Source: Herbiconiux daphne (GTDB taxonomy: Bacteria; Actinomycetota; Actinomycetes; Actinomycetales; Microbacteriaceae). Taken from it: 64,000 nt of DNA. The stretch covers positions 558,001 to 622,000 of the forward strand of contig NZ_JANLCJ010000002.1 of assembly GCF_024979295.1 (NCBI RefSeq), read 5' to 3'. Position numbers and translations under genes: made by a program. The notes beneath the pieces were generated by a model. The model was not told the DNA's origin. It did not search any database and worked only from the letters and a program-made list of their open reading frames with translations. Positions 1 to 7,724 of this stretch are shown piece after piece (position 1 is the first letter of the stretch; each line of letters starts with the position of its first letter).

Positions 1-1230
1 CACCGACACCCCGACGAACGGCGCCAGCTGCGGCACCGCCAGCCGCCGGTAGGTGACACCGCTCGCGACCACGACCGCCCCGGCCCGCACCCGCGCCTCG
101 TCTCCGATCTCCACAGCGAACCCGTCGTCGACGACGGCGAGCCCCGTTGCCCTCCTGGCGTGCGCGAACCGGGCCCCGAAGGCCCACGCCTGTTGGTAGG
201 CGCGTTGCGCGAGGTCGGCTCCCGACGTGCCGCGCGGAAAACCGAGATAGTTGCGAATGAGCGAGCTCGAACCCGCCTGCCCACCGATCGACTCCGCCTC
301 GAGCACGAGGGTGCTGAGCCCTTCCGACGCTGCGTAGACGGCGGCGGCGAGCCCGCCCGGACCGGCCCCGATGACGACGAGGTCGACCGCCGCTCGAGGC
401 AGGTCGGTCGTGAGTCCATAGGCGGAGGCGAGGGTGGCGTCATCCGGATCGGAGAGCAGCCGGCCGTCGGGCAGCCGTACCGCCGGCAAGGTGAGGTCGG
501 CGCGGTCGGGACCGGCGCCGAGTTCGACGGCACGCTCCGACGCCGGTGCCACGAGCTCGGCACCGGCACCGCCCCGGGTGAGCAGGATGCGCAGGGCATG
601 CGTGCGCGGCAGAGCGCTGTCGCCGATCACAGCGAAGCCGGTCTGGGCACGACCGGCGGCCCTCTCCCAATCGAGCAGCAGATCGGTGACACCGCGGTGG
701 AACGACTCGTCGGGGTCGCGCGACGGCACCACGAGGTAGTAGTCGATCATGGTGCGGGCCATCAGCTGCGAGACGGTCTCCGCCGTCTCGGGCAGCGCCC
801 ACGACCCCCAATCTATGAGCAGCAGACGGCGCACGTCGGGAAACAGGGCGCGCGCGTGCACGAACAGCGGGTCGTCGCCGGAATCCCGATCGGGAGCCGC
901 AGCCCCAGGGCGTGATGGCACAGCGCTTGCCGCCTCGGGGTCTGGCATCACCGGGTCGGCAGCGGAGCGGCGCGCGATCACGAGGGCGATCTCCCGCGCG
1001 GTGTGGGGCGGTCGAGCTCCGCGCGCTCGGTCATCGGCACCAGCGGAGGTGACGAACTCGTCGGTGTCCCCAGACGCGAGGGCGGTCACCAGGTCGTGCG
1101 CTCGATCGAGATCGGGCTCGTCGAACACGTCGTAGTCGGCACCGTACCGCCGTCTCAACTGCTCCAGCACCGTCGTGCGGGCGGGCTCGTCGGGCACCGA
1201 CACCAGAATGCCGGCTCGCGCACGCACCAT
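1..1230 (-). CDS. Response-regulator-like/thioredoxin-reductase-like fusion flavoprotein (3' end outside window)
   Basis: Read on the minus strand, the first 190 or so residues resemble the degenerate receiver part of actinobacterial fused response-regulator/thioredoxin-disulfide reductases, with the motif IDYYLVVPSRDPDE where family members have a DHYL...PWDPPEE stretch. A short thioredoxin-fold linker follows. A FAD-binding Rossmann motif (VIGAGPGGLAAAVYAAS) and the GGQAGSSSLIRNYLGFP region come next, all typical of low-molecular-weight thioredoxin reductases. The start is the ATG giving MVRARAGILVSV. The receiver lacks a recognisable phospho-acceptor context, so phosphorylation is doubtful. 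The C-terminal NADPH and CxxC region lies beyond the left edge. Family identity is fairly sure; the physiological electron acceptor is unknown. Confidence 0.8.
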   Translation of the reverse strand, partial: MVRARAGILVSVPDEPARTTVLEQLRRRYGADYDVFDEPDLDRAHDLVTALASGDTDEFVTSAGADDRARGARPPHTAREIALVIARRSAADPVMPDPEAASAVPSRPGAAAPDRDSGDDPLFVHARALFPDVRRLLLIDWGSWALPETAETVSQLMARTMIDYYLVVPSRDPDESFHRGVTDLLLDWERAAGRAQTGFAVIGDSALPRTHALRILLTRGGAGAELVAPASERAVELGAGPDRADLTLPAVRLPDGRLLSDPDDATLASAYGLTTDLPRAAVDLVVIGAGPGGLAAAVYAASEGLSTLVLEAESIGGQAGSSSLIRNYLGFPRGTSGADLAQRAYQQAWAFGARFAHARRATGLAVVDDGFAVEIGDEARVRAGAVVVASGVTYRRLAVPQLAPFVGVSV

Positions 1231-1282
1231 CTCGACCTCGTCTCGCCCGAGAACACGCACCCGCGGCGTTCGGGCCGACGGA

Positions 1283-1318
1283 GCGGTTCGGCGGCGATGT
1301 TACTCGCCGCCGAACCGC
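1283..1318. other. Perfect 15-bp inverted repeat with 6-base loop
   Basis: The arms GCGGTTCGGCGGCGA and its exact complement flank TGTTAC. The element sits 53 to 88 bases ahead of the flavoprotein start codon. No T-run follows on either strand, so an intrinsic terminator is unlikely. A 5' UTR hairpin or a protein-binding site fits better. Confidence 0.6.
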
Positions 1319-1354
1319 CTGACCAGATCGGGAGTCTCTCGACCGCGTCCCTAG

Positions 1355-1660
1355 TTGTCCACAGGTCGCAACCCGACTATTGCTCATCATCCGCCCTGCC
1401 TGTTACGGTCGACACGCACGTGGGGACGGGCAGCGGTCGACACTCCGGAGCTCCACCTGATCACCCTCGCCACCCCGCTCGCCACCCCGCATTCCGCACC
1501 GCAGACGATCGCCGCCCTCGCCCTGGTGCTGCTGCCGATCGTCATCGTGTCCGCCGTCATCAACCTTCGATTACGTCTACTCCGCGAGCGCGCGCGACAG
1601 CTCCGGATGCCGCGGCACGACCATCACCGCGACCCCTCGAGCACACCCCGACCTGGTTGA
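1355..1660 (+). CDS. Possible small single-pass membrane protein
   Basis: An open frame with a TTG start would encode about 101 residues. A hydrophobic stretch (TIAALALVLLPIVIVSAVI) is followed by a basic RLRLLRERARQLR segment, as in a type II or tail-anchored membrane protein. The stop lies 8 bases before the ATG of the GH16-like gene, which would suit translational coupling. The first 40 residues look non-coding, so the true start is probably further in. I recognise no family; it may not be a gene. Confidence 0.3.
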   Translation: MSTGRNPTIAHHPPCLLRSTRTWGRAAVDTPELHLITLATPLATPHSAPQTIAALALVLLPIVIVSAVINLRLRLLRERARQLRMPRHDHHRDPSSTPRPG

Positions 1661-1668
1661 CTGTGGCC

Positions 1669-2469
1669 ATGCAGTACGTGTATCCGAGCATGCGAAGCGG
1701 TAACTGGTCCGCGGAAGACCTGCGCGACGATTTCCCGGGTCCCGCGCTCGACGCTGCCCGCTGGGTCGACCACTACCTGCCGCAGTGGACGACTCCCGAG
1801 CGCTCCGCCGCCCGCTACGACTTCACCGACGGCGGTCTGCAGCTGCGTATCGACGCCGACCAGCCCGCGTGGCGCGACGAAGACGGCCCGTTCCGCGTGT
1901 CGAACATTCAGACCGGAACGTTTTCCGGACCGGTCGGCTCCGACGTGGGCACTCACCGCCACACAGACGGGCTCACCGTGCGCACCGAGGTCGCGACATC
2001 CGCCCTGTGGACGCCGTCGGGCGGGGGTTACGCCGAGGCGACGGTGCGGGCGACCGACGACCCCACGTGCATGCTCGGGATCTGGCTGGTCGGGTTCGAG
2101 CAATCCGGGCCCGACGACTCGGGCGAGATCTGCATCGCCGAGCTCTTCGGCAGTGCCATCGGGCGAGATCGATCGACAGTGCGGCTCGGCGTGAAGGCGC
2201 ACCACGACCCGCGTCTGCGCACGGAGGTCACCGATCTCGAGCTGCCCATCGATGCCACCGGCGCCCACACCTATGGCGCCGGCTGGACGGCCGACTGGAT
2301 CGAGTTCGTGATCGACGGTCGGGTCGCACGAAGGGTGACCCAGGGCATCCGCTATCCGTTGCAGCTGATGATCGACCTGTTCGAGTTCCCGACCGGCGAT
2401 GCGCGACCGGCCGACGCCTACCCGAAGACCGCACTCGTGCAGTCGGCGCGCGGCTACCGCCGTCGTTAG
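1669..2469 (+). CDS. GH16-like concanavalin-fold protein with altered active-site motif
   Basis: A 266-residue protein of the laminarinase-like jelly-roll type. It has an opening DDFPGPALDAARWVDHYLPQW segment, a WTPSGGGYAEATVRA strand, a TYGAGWTADWIEFVIDG strand near residues 205 to 222, and LQLMIDLFEF close to the end. All are typical of GH16 relatives. The catalytic signature ExDxxE is present as E153-I-C-I-A-E158, so the assisting aspartate is replaced by cysteine. There is no signal peptide, which is unusual for a polysaccharide hydrolase, so it probably acts inside the cell or is not hydrolytic. The ATG just after the small upstream frame was chosen as start. It ends with a 4-base convergent overlap with the repeat-protein gene. 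Confidence 0.75.
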   Translation: MQYVYPSMRSGNWSAEDLRDDFPGPALDAARWVDHYLPQWTTPERSAARYDFTDGGLQLRIDADQPAWRDEDGPFRVSNIQTGTFSGPVGSDVGTHRHTDGLTVRTEVATSALWTPSGGGYAEATVRATDDPTCMLGIWLVGFEQSGPDDSGEICIAELFGSAIGRDRSTVRLGVKAHHDPRLRTEVTDLELPIDATGAHTYGAGWTADWIEFVIDGRVARRVTQGIRYPLQLMIDLFEFPTGDARPADAYPKTALVQSARGYRRR

Positions 2470-2795
2470 CCTCGGCTGCCTTCTCGGTCGGCCATGACGG
2501 CGTTCCGCGATCTCGACGACAGCGCCGCGAGCACCGAACGCGACGACAGCAGGGCGACGACGCCGAGGAACGACCCGATCGAGACCACGGATGCCGCCGA
2601 CCCGATCGATCCCACCGAGAACGCCGACCCCACGCTCCCGATCGAACAGAACGATCCGACGCTGCCGATCGAGAGCACGGATGCGCGCGACCCGATCGAG
2701 AGCACCGAGTTCGTCGACCGGATCGAGAGTCTCGACCCGCGAGACCCGTGTGCCGACACCCGTCTCTTCACCGCGCCGCGCGTAGACCTCGTCAT
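2466..2795 (-). CDS. xxSIGSxxS nine-residue repeat protein
   Basis: A 109-residue protein. Its centre is four or five imperfect copies of a 9-residue unit, for example VLSIGSRAS, VLSIGSVGS, FCSIGSVGS and AFSVGSIGS. The ends are basic and polar. Short-period Ser/Gly/Ile repeats of this kind suggest a beta-solenoid or a surface-exposed stack; I know of similar anonymous proteins in actinobacteria but no function. There is no clear signal peptide or membrane segment. The opposite strand is also open and would encode an acidic repeat, but the regular hydrophobic pattern favours the minus strand. Start taken at the ATG giving MTRSTRGAV. Confidence 0.55.
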   Translation of the reverse strand: MTRSTRGAVKRRVSAHGSRGSRLSIRSTNSVLSIGSRASVLSIGSVGSFCSIGSVGSAFSVGSIGSAASVVSIGSFLGVVALLSSRSVLAALSSRSRNAVMADREGSRG

Positions 2796-2904
2796 GGGCC
2801 GAGCGTAATCCCGACACCTCTCGCGGGCCAGAGGCGAAGCGGCCGGCCGCGACCGAGCCGACGGTCGACCGACGCACTCTGGGCAGAGCCGGCGCCCGGA
2901 GTCA

Positions 2905-3579
2905 TCAGTTTGCGCGGTAGGCGCGGTAGAACGCGTCGGCCCCGGCGAGGGCTCGCGCGACGGTGGAGGCATCGTTGAGCGACGACGGATCGAACAGAGC
3001 ACGGTCGAGGCCCGACCCGAGCACCAGAAAGGCGAATTGGTCGGCCGCCAGGTCGGGGTGCGGCACGTTCAGGAGGCCGGCGGAGTGGTAGCGGGCGAGT
3101 CTCTCCGCGATCGCCGCCATCACGCGCCCGGGCACGCGCTCGTAGTAGTCGGCGGCCAGCTGGGGAAAGCGCTCGGCCTCGCCGATCAACAGGCGTCGCG
3201 TGGCGATCACCCGCGGTGCGAGCACGGCTCGCCCGTGGGCGACGGCGAACTCGCGGAGTTCCACGTCGACCGGCCGGGCTCCGACCTCGCCCTGAAGATG
3301 ATCGCTCACGAACTGCTCGGCTATCTCGGTGACCCGGCCGATCACCGCGTGGAAGAGCTCGTCTTTGCTGCGGAACAGGTTGTAGACGGTGCGCTTCGAG
3401 ACGCCGGCGTCGGCAGCGAGGGTGTCGAGATTCGTTCCGATGTAGCCGTGCCGCACGAAATGCTCGGTCGCCGCGTCGAGCACGAGCGCGCGCGACCGCA
3501 CCTGCCTCGGGTCGACTCGGCGCGGGGCATCCGGTGGTTCTACTCTTGCGCTCTCGACGATCACGATGCCATTATGCAC
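2905..3579 (-). CDS. TetR/AcrR-family transcriptional regulator
   Basis: About 224 residues. The helix-turn-helix at residues 40 to 75 (FVRHGYIGTNLDTLAADAG, then VSKRTVYNLFRSKDELF) is classic TetR. The C-terminal part resembles the AefR-like ligand domain (LLIGEAERFPQLAADYYE). It diverges from a DUF998 membrane protein. Two palindromic sites lie across its own start codon and the partner's leader, so it is probably an autorepressor that also controls that gene. Ligand unknown. Confidence 0.9.
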   Translation of the reverse strand: MHNGIVIVESARVEPPDAPRRVDPRQVRSRALVLDAATEHFVRHGYIGTNLDTLAADAGVSKRTVYNLFRSKDELFHAVIGRVTEIAEQFVSDHLQGEVGARPVDVELREFAVAHGRAVLAPRVIATRRLLIGEAERFPQLAADYYERVPGRVMAAIAERLARYHSAGLLNVPHPDLAADQFAFLVLGSGLDRALFDPSSLNDASTVARALAGADAFYRAYRAN

Positions 3580-3610
3580 TCACCAGTGCACTACTACACT
3601 CATCAGTGCA
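3575..3610. promoter_or_regulatory. Two palindromic operator sites for the adjacent TetR regulator
   Basis: TGCACTCACCAGTGCA (perfect 6-4-6 palindrome) is followed 20 bp later by the near copy TACACTCATCAGTGCA. They lie between the TetR gene and the DUF998 gene, with the first overlapping the regulator's start codon. A 20-bp repeat spacing (two helical turns) suits two dimers on one DNA face. That TetR binds here is inference. Confidence 0.6.
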
Positions 3611-3632
3611 CAAACCTTCCGAGGAGTGTGCC

Positions 3633-4301
3633 ATGACCACCACGACCACACAGGGATTCGACACGTCGGCCGCGGTCACCCGGTCGATGCTCGGCTGGGG
3701 AGTCGTGGCCGGGCCCTTCTACGTCGTATTCGGACTGGTACTCGCACTGACACGACCCGGCTTCGACCTGTCGCGCGACGCACTGAGCCTGTTGCTGCTC
3801 GGTGACATCGGATGGCTGCAGGGGCTCAATCTGATCCTCGCCGGTGTCATGACCGTGGTGGCGGCTGTCGGGCTCTGGCGCACGCCCGACTGGTCGCGTG
3901 CCGCGGCGGTGCTCGTGGGCGTCTACGGCGCCTGCCTGGTGCTGAGCGCCGTCTTCCCGCCCGATGCGACGGCCACGTTTCCGCCCGAGTCGGCCGGTGG
4001 CGTCGTCACGGCGAGTGGGCTGCTCCATCTCGTGTTCGGCGGGCTCGGATTCCTGTCGCTCGGGGCTGCCGCGATCGTCGCCGCGGCCTGGTATCGCCGG
4101 CACGCGCCGAGGGGCGCCGTCTGGTCGATCATCGCGGGAATCGTGGTGATCGCCTCCTTCGTCGTGGGCGGCGCGCTCTCGGCGAACGCGGCCGGAGTCG
4201 CTCTGCTGTGGCTGGCCGTGCTCGCCGGATGGGCCTGGCTCGCCGCGACCTCGGTGGTCGCGTATCGCGCGGTGCCGCATCCGGTGCTCGCCCGTCGCTG
4301 A
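3633..4301 (+). CDS. DUF998 family integral membrane protein
   Basis: A 222-residue protein with six predicted membrane helices, starting with GWGVVAGPFYVVFGLVLALT. The LSLLLLGDIGWLQGLNLILAG and AVFPPDATATFPPE segments are typical of DUF998. An ATG with GAGGAG six bases upstream fixes the start; an in-frame upstream extension would run through the operator region. It is expressed away from the TetR gene. The biochemical role of DUF998 proteins is not established. Confidence 0.85.
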   Translation: MTTTTTQGFDTSAAVTRSMLGWGVVAGPFYVVFGLVLALTRPGFDLSRDALSLLLLGDIGWLQGLNLILAGVMTVVAAVGLWRTPDWSRAAAVLVGVYGACLVLSAVFPPDATATFPPESAGGVVTASGLLHLVFGGLGFLSLGAAAIVAAAWYRRHAPRGAVWSIIAGIVVIASFVVGGALSANAAGVALLWLAVLAGWAWLAATSVVAYRAVPHPVLARR

Positions 4302-4380
4302 CGGCTCGCCAGCAGCGAAGGCACGTCGCCGCTGACGGCTCACCGGCCCCGAAAGCACATCGCCGCTGACGGCTCGCGGC
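4293..4380. repeat. About 34-bp imperfect tandem repeat, 2.5 copies
   Basis: GTCGCTGACGGCTC, or the variant CGCCGCTGACGGCTC, recurs three times, each followed by a diverged stretch ending GAA(A/G)GCAC. The first copy covers the stop codon of the DUF998 gene, so its 3' end has been duplicated outward. It runs directly into the gene remnant downstream. Confidence 0.6.
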
Positions 4381-4459
4381 CGTGCTGCTCGCGGTCGTCG
4401 GGCTCGTCACCCTCGTGCCCGCGATGCGGGAGCGGCGGATGCCGGCCCTGCCCTCCTGA
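4370..4459 (+). pseudogene. C-terminal remnant of a membrane protein, possibly MFS
   Basis: After an in-frame stop the frame reads RLAAVLLAVVGLVTLVPAMR followed by ERRMPALPS and a stop. A hydrophobic helix plus a short basic tail is how many MFS transporters end. No start codon or body remains, and a tandem repeat abuts it. It looks like a deletion scar, but at 29 codons chance cannot be excluded. Confidence 0.35.
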
Positions 4460-4513
4460 CAACTGCCAGCCGTTGCCCGGGCGCATCCCAGAGCCCCGGC
4501 CTAGGCTGAGGGC

Positions 4514-5290
4514 ATGCCCCGCCGTGCACCCGAACCCATCTACACCGTCGCAATCGGATTGGGCCGGGCGTTCTTCGGCGCATTGCGCCTGAAGCACCGC
4601 GCGACCGGGCTCGAGAACATCCCGGCCACGGGCGGCGCCGTCTATGCCATGACCCACTTCGGCTACCTCGAATTCGCCTTGGTCGAGTGGCAGACCTGGC
4701 TGCACAACCGGCGCCGGGTGCGGTTCATGGCCACGAAGCGCGCGTTCGACAAGCCCGTCGTCGGGTCGCTGCTGCGCGGCATGAAGCACATCGAGGTCGA
4801 CATGGCCGCTGGCGGAGCGGCCTATGCCGAGGCCGTCGCAGCCCTTCGGCGCGGCGAGATCATCGGCGTCTTCCCCGAGGCCGGGGTGAGCGCGAGTTTC
4901 ACCGTGCGCGAGCTGAAGTCGGGCGCGGTGCGATTGGCCGCCGAGGCGGGAGTGCCCGTGATCCCCGTGGCGGTGTGGGGCGGGCAACGCCTGCTCACCA
5001 AGAACCGACGGGTGCGGATGCGCGACCGCGTGGGCGTGGAGGTCGACTTCGCGTTCGGCCGGCCGATCGTCGTGTCGCCCGACGATTCGGTGGCCGACAC
5101 GACCGCCGAACTGCGGTCGACCCTGCAGCAGCTCACCGACACCTTGCAGGAGGATTACCCGCAAGACGGCACCGGCCAGTGGTGGCAGCCACGACGCCTC
5201 GGCGGCACCGCTCCCACCGTCGAAGAGGCGGCGGCGTCCGATGCCGAACGCGAGGTGCGCCGCGCGGCCGCGAAGGCCGCCGCCGAGTAG
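4514..5290 (+). CDS. PlsC-like 1-acyl-glycerol-3-phosphate acyltransferase family protein
   Basis: A 258-residue protein of the lysophospholipid acyltransferase fold, expected at the inner face of the membrane. It has THFGYLEF with H48 and E53 (an HX4E variant of the usual HX4D), a KRAFDKPVVGSLLRG segment, FPEAGVS at 120 to 126 where most have FPEGTR, and VPVIPVAVWG. The acidic residue in the first motif is Glu rather than Asp, so activity or donor choice may differ. The tail is Ala/Glu-rich. Reading past the TAG stop continues the same composition for nine codons before another TAG, so the stop may be recent. Spaced well from its neighbours. Confidence 0.85.
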   Translation: MPRRAPEPIYTVAIGLGRAFFGALRLKHRATGLENIPATGGAVYAMTHFGYLEFALVEWQTWLHNRRRVRFMATKRAFDKPVVGSLLRGMKHIEVDMAAGGAAYAEAVAALRRGEIIGVFPEAGVSASFTVRELKSGAVRLAAEAGVPVIPVAVWGGQRLLTKNRRVRMRDRVGVEVDFAFGRPIVVSPDDSVADTTAELRSTLQQLTDTLQEDYPQDGTGQWWQPRRLGGTAPTVEEAAASDAEREVRRAAAKAAAE

Positions 5291-5356
5291 GCCGCCGCCG
5301 AGGAGGCAGCCGCCGGGTAGGTGCACTGCGCGACGGTCGCGCGCGCGGCATCCGCT

Positions 5357-6829
5357 TCACGACTCGACGAGGGCAGCGGAGCGCCGCTCGGCCCGCAGCG
5401 CCGGCAGGTAGAGCAGAGCGCCGAGCACGCTGAACGCCCCGGCGGCAGCGATCGCCAGGCCCGTCGACGTGACCTCGGCGAGCGGGGCGAGCACGAGCAC
5501 CCCGATGCTGAACGTGCCCCCGGCCACCATGGAGTTGATCGACAGCACGATCGCGCGGTTCGAACTCGAGCTCTGCCGGTGCAGCAGTGTGCTGTGCATC
5601 GGCCCGGCAGCGCCGTGAGCGAAGTAGGCGAGCCAGTATCCGGCGATGAGGCCGACCGGTCCGAGCGCGACGCCCATGCCCGCCACGAAGAGTCCGTTGA
5701 GCACCCGGGCGATGATCGCCGTGCCCGCGACCCCGAGCCGGGTGCGTGCCGCGCGCCCGGCCAGCACCGAACCGGCGGCGAACAGGGCCCAGGCGGCGGC
5801 CGAAGCCGGGCCGAACAGCGCTCCCGCGGCATCCTCACCTCCGACAAAATCGGCCAGTTGCACGGGCGTCAGCGTCTCGAACGCGACCATGGCGATCGAC
5901 CAGAACACCTCCACGAGCACGAGTGCCGCGAGCACCGGACTGCTGACGAGCAACCGGATGCCGCCGCCGATCGACCCGACGGTGCCCCGAGGTGCGGCGG
6001 CGAGCCGTCTCCGCCGCTCCGCGAACCGGCGCCGGCGAAGCGGGTAGCGCTGCAACGCCGAACGACCGAGAGCCGTCAGCGGAACGCCAGCGGCGGGGTC
6101 GCCAGCCGCCAGACCGCCGGCAGCCAGGTGGCCAGCGACCGGAAGCGAATCCGCGCCACCAGCGCCCGATCGATCGTCACGCGACGGCTCGCGCACGAGC
6201 AGGGCAAGCAGCACCGTATGCACGGCATAGAGGCCGAGCGCCACTGCGAACGGCAGCGCGAGAGCCGACTCCGACCCGAGCGGCTGCCACGCCACCAGCG
6301 CTCCCCCACCGACCGCACCCCCGGCGATCGCCACGCCGAGCACTCCGCCCGCCCGGCTCAGCGCCCGTTCGATCGGGGCCGCCGGGTCAGCCGCCTGGGC
6401 GGTGTCGACATACCAGGCCTCGAGCGGCCCGGAGTCGAGCGCCCGAAAGACGCCCTGCACCACGAGCGCCACCGCGAACACCCAGAACGATTCGGCCACC
6501 AGCATCAAGCCGGCCGAAACAACGGCCAGGATGCCGCTGGCGATCAGTAGCGGACGCCGCCCGATCGCATCCGCCAGTCCGCCCGTCGGCAGCTCGAGGC
6601 CGAGCACCACGAACCCCTGCAGCGACAGCAGCACGCCGACCTGCGCGAGCGGGATACCGCGCTCGAGCGGCAGCAGCACGGTCAGCCCGAACACCACCCC
6701 GACGGGCAACCACCGGGTGGCGGTGAGGAGCGTCAGCCGCCGGCCGGCCTGTGCTGCCGAGAGCGGTCGGGGCGAGGAGCCGGTCGGGGGCGCCGCCCGG
6801 GAGCGCAGTGGCGGCATCCGGTCGCTCAT
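5357..6829 (-). CDS. MFS transporter, DHA1-like
   Basis: A 490-residue protein with about 12 membrane helices. It has the A-motif region GGLADAIGRRPLLIASG after the second helix and a long polar central loop with Pro/Gly/Arg-rich sequence. It probably exports small hydrophobic compounds by proton antiport; the substrate cannot be read from the sequence. It starts 2 bases after the ArsR-type regulator gene on the same strand, so the two form an operon controlled by that regulator. Confidence 0.85.
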   Translation of the reverse strand: MSDRMPPLRSRAAPPTGSSPRPLSAAQAGRRLTLLTATRWLPVGVVFGLTVLLPLERGIPLAQVGVLLSLQGFVVLGLELPTGGLADAIGRRPLLIASGILAVVSAGLMLVAESFWVFAVALVVQGVFRALDSGPLEAWYVDTAQAADPAAPIERALSRAGGVLGVAIAGGAVGGGALVAWQPLGSESALALPFAVALGLYAVHTVLLALLVREPSRDDRSGAGGADSLPVAGHLAAGGLAAGDPAAGVPLTALGRSALQRYPLRRRRFAERRRRLAAAPRGTVGSIGGGIRLLVSSPVLAALVLVEVFWSIAMVAFETLTPVQLADFVGGEDAAGALFGPASAAAWALFAAGSVLAGRAARTRLGVAGTAIIARVLNGLFVAGMGVALGPVGLIAGYWLAYFAHGAAGPMHSTLLHRQSSSSNRAIVLSINSMVAGGTFSIGVLVLAPLAEVTSTGLAIAAAGAFSVLGALLYLPALRAERRSAALVES

Positions 6830-6831
6830 CG

Positions 6832-7563
6832 TCAGTCACCGGCGTCAGCGCCGGAGAGGCCAGGGTCGCCCTCGCTGACTGCCGGCCCGGTCGACTCAAG
6901 CGGGGTCGACTCGGGCGGGGTCGGGTCGAGGGGGCTGGTGTGCGTGGTGACATGCAGCCGACGGGCTGCAGGCTCGCCCTCACCGATCGTGCGATAGCGC
7001 GCCAGCAGCGCGTCGAGCTCGTCGCGCAGGCGCAAGGCCTGCTGAGGCGTGACCGTCACGAACGTGTCGTTGAGGCCGACCGCGTCGACCCACTCGACGG
7101 GCCATTGGTCGACAACGTCTTGCCACCGTTCGGCGCGGGCGGCGAACTGGCGGATGTAGTCGCGCTGCAGCCAGTCCAGCGCCGTTCGGGCGTCGTCGTC
7201 GCCCGCGAAGTCGGAGTTGGTCCACGAGTGGTAGTCGCTCGACGCGCGCCACAGCCGCCGCTTTCCGACGCCGTCTCCGGTGTCGGTCACGAGACCCACC
7301 GACTCGAGCGCCCGCAGGTGATAGCTCGTGGCGCCGGTATTGGTGCTCAGGCGGGCGGCGAGCTCGGTGGCCGTCGCCGGCCCCATCACGCGCAACTGTC
7401 CGAGCAACCGCGACCGCAGCGGATGCGCCAGCACCCGCACCGCCCGATCGTCGAGGCGGATGCCGACGTAGCGATGGTGCGCGTCGGTCACGTCGCCTGC
7501 AGCGCCTATGTCGCTCGCGTCGACCCTGTCCTTCGAGTCGTCCTTCTCCCGTGATTCGCCCAT
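6832..7563 (-). CDS. ArsR-type winged-helix transcriptional regulator
   Basis: A 243-residue protein. An HTH_20/ArsR-like domain covers residues 30 to 95 (VRVLAHPLRSRLLGQLR, then ATATELAARLSTNTGATSYHLRALE and a wing GVGKRRLW). A larger helical C-terminal half and a Pro/Thr-rich tail follow. No metal-binding cysteine motif is visible, so metal sensing is unlikely. Start is the ATG giving MGESREKDD, downstream of a palindrome cluster. It is cotranscribed with the MFS exporter. Confidence 0.85.
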   Translation of the reverse strand: MGESREKDDSKDRVDASDIGAAGDVTDAHHRYVGIRLDDRAVRVLAHPLRSRLLGQLRVMGPATATELAARLSTNTGATSYHLRALESVGLVTDTGDGVGKRRLWRASSDYHSWTNSDFAGDDDARTALDWLQRDYIRQFAARAERWQDVVDQWPVEWVDAVGLNDTFVTVTPQQALRLRDELDALLARYRTIGEGEPAARRLHVTTHTSPLDPTPPESTPLESTGPAVSEGDPGLSGADAGD

Positions 7564-7591
7564 GTGCCCATCGTGCCATGCACGCTTTCTA

Positions 7592-7621
7592 TGCACAACT
7601 ACTGTGCACACGAACTGTGCA
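7592..7621. promoter_or_regulatory. TGCACA palindrome cluster upstream of the ArsR-type/MFS operon
   Basis: TGCACA-ACTAC-TGTGCA is a perfect 6-5-6 palindrome, followed by another TGTGCA eight bases on. It sits about 30 to 60 bases ahead of the regulator's ATG, in a locally AT-richer patch that would hold the promoter. It is a likely autoregulatory operator (inference). Confidence 0.5.
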
Positions 7622-7724
7622 CCCTTCCGGCCGTACGCGCCCCGGAGTACCCTGCAAGCAGACGCTGCGGTGAGCATCCGGTGACGACGGGCGCCCCGCG
7701 AACCTCCCGAAGGGCCCCTACGCC

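Noticed and set aside
2494..2808. Acidic repeat protein on the plus strand opposite the SIGS repeat gene
   Set aside because: It is the antisense reading of a regular 27-bp repeat; the minus-strand frame has the more protein-like hydrophobic periodicity.
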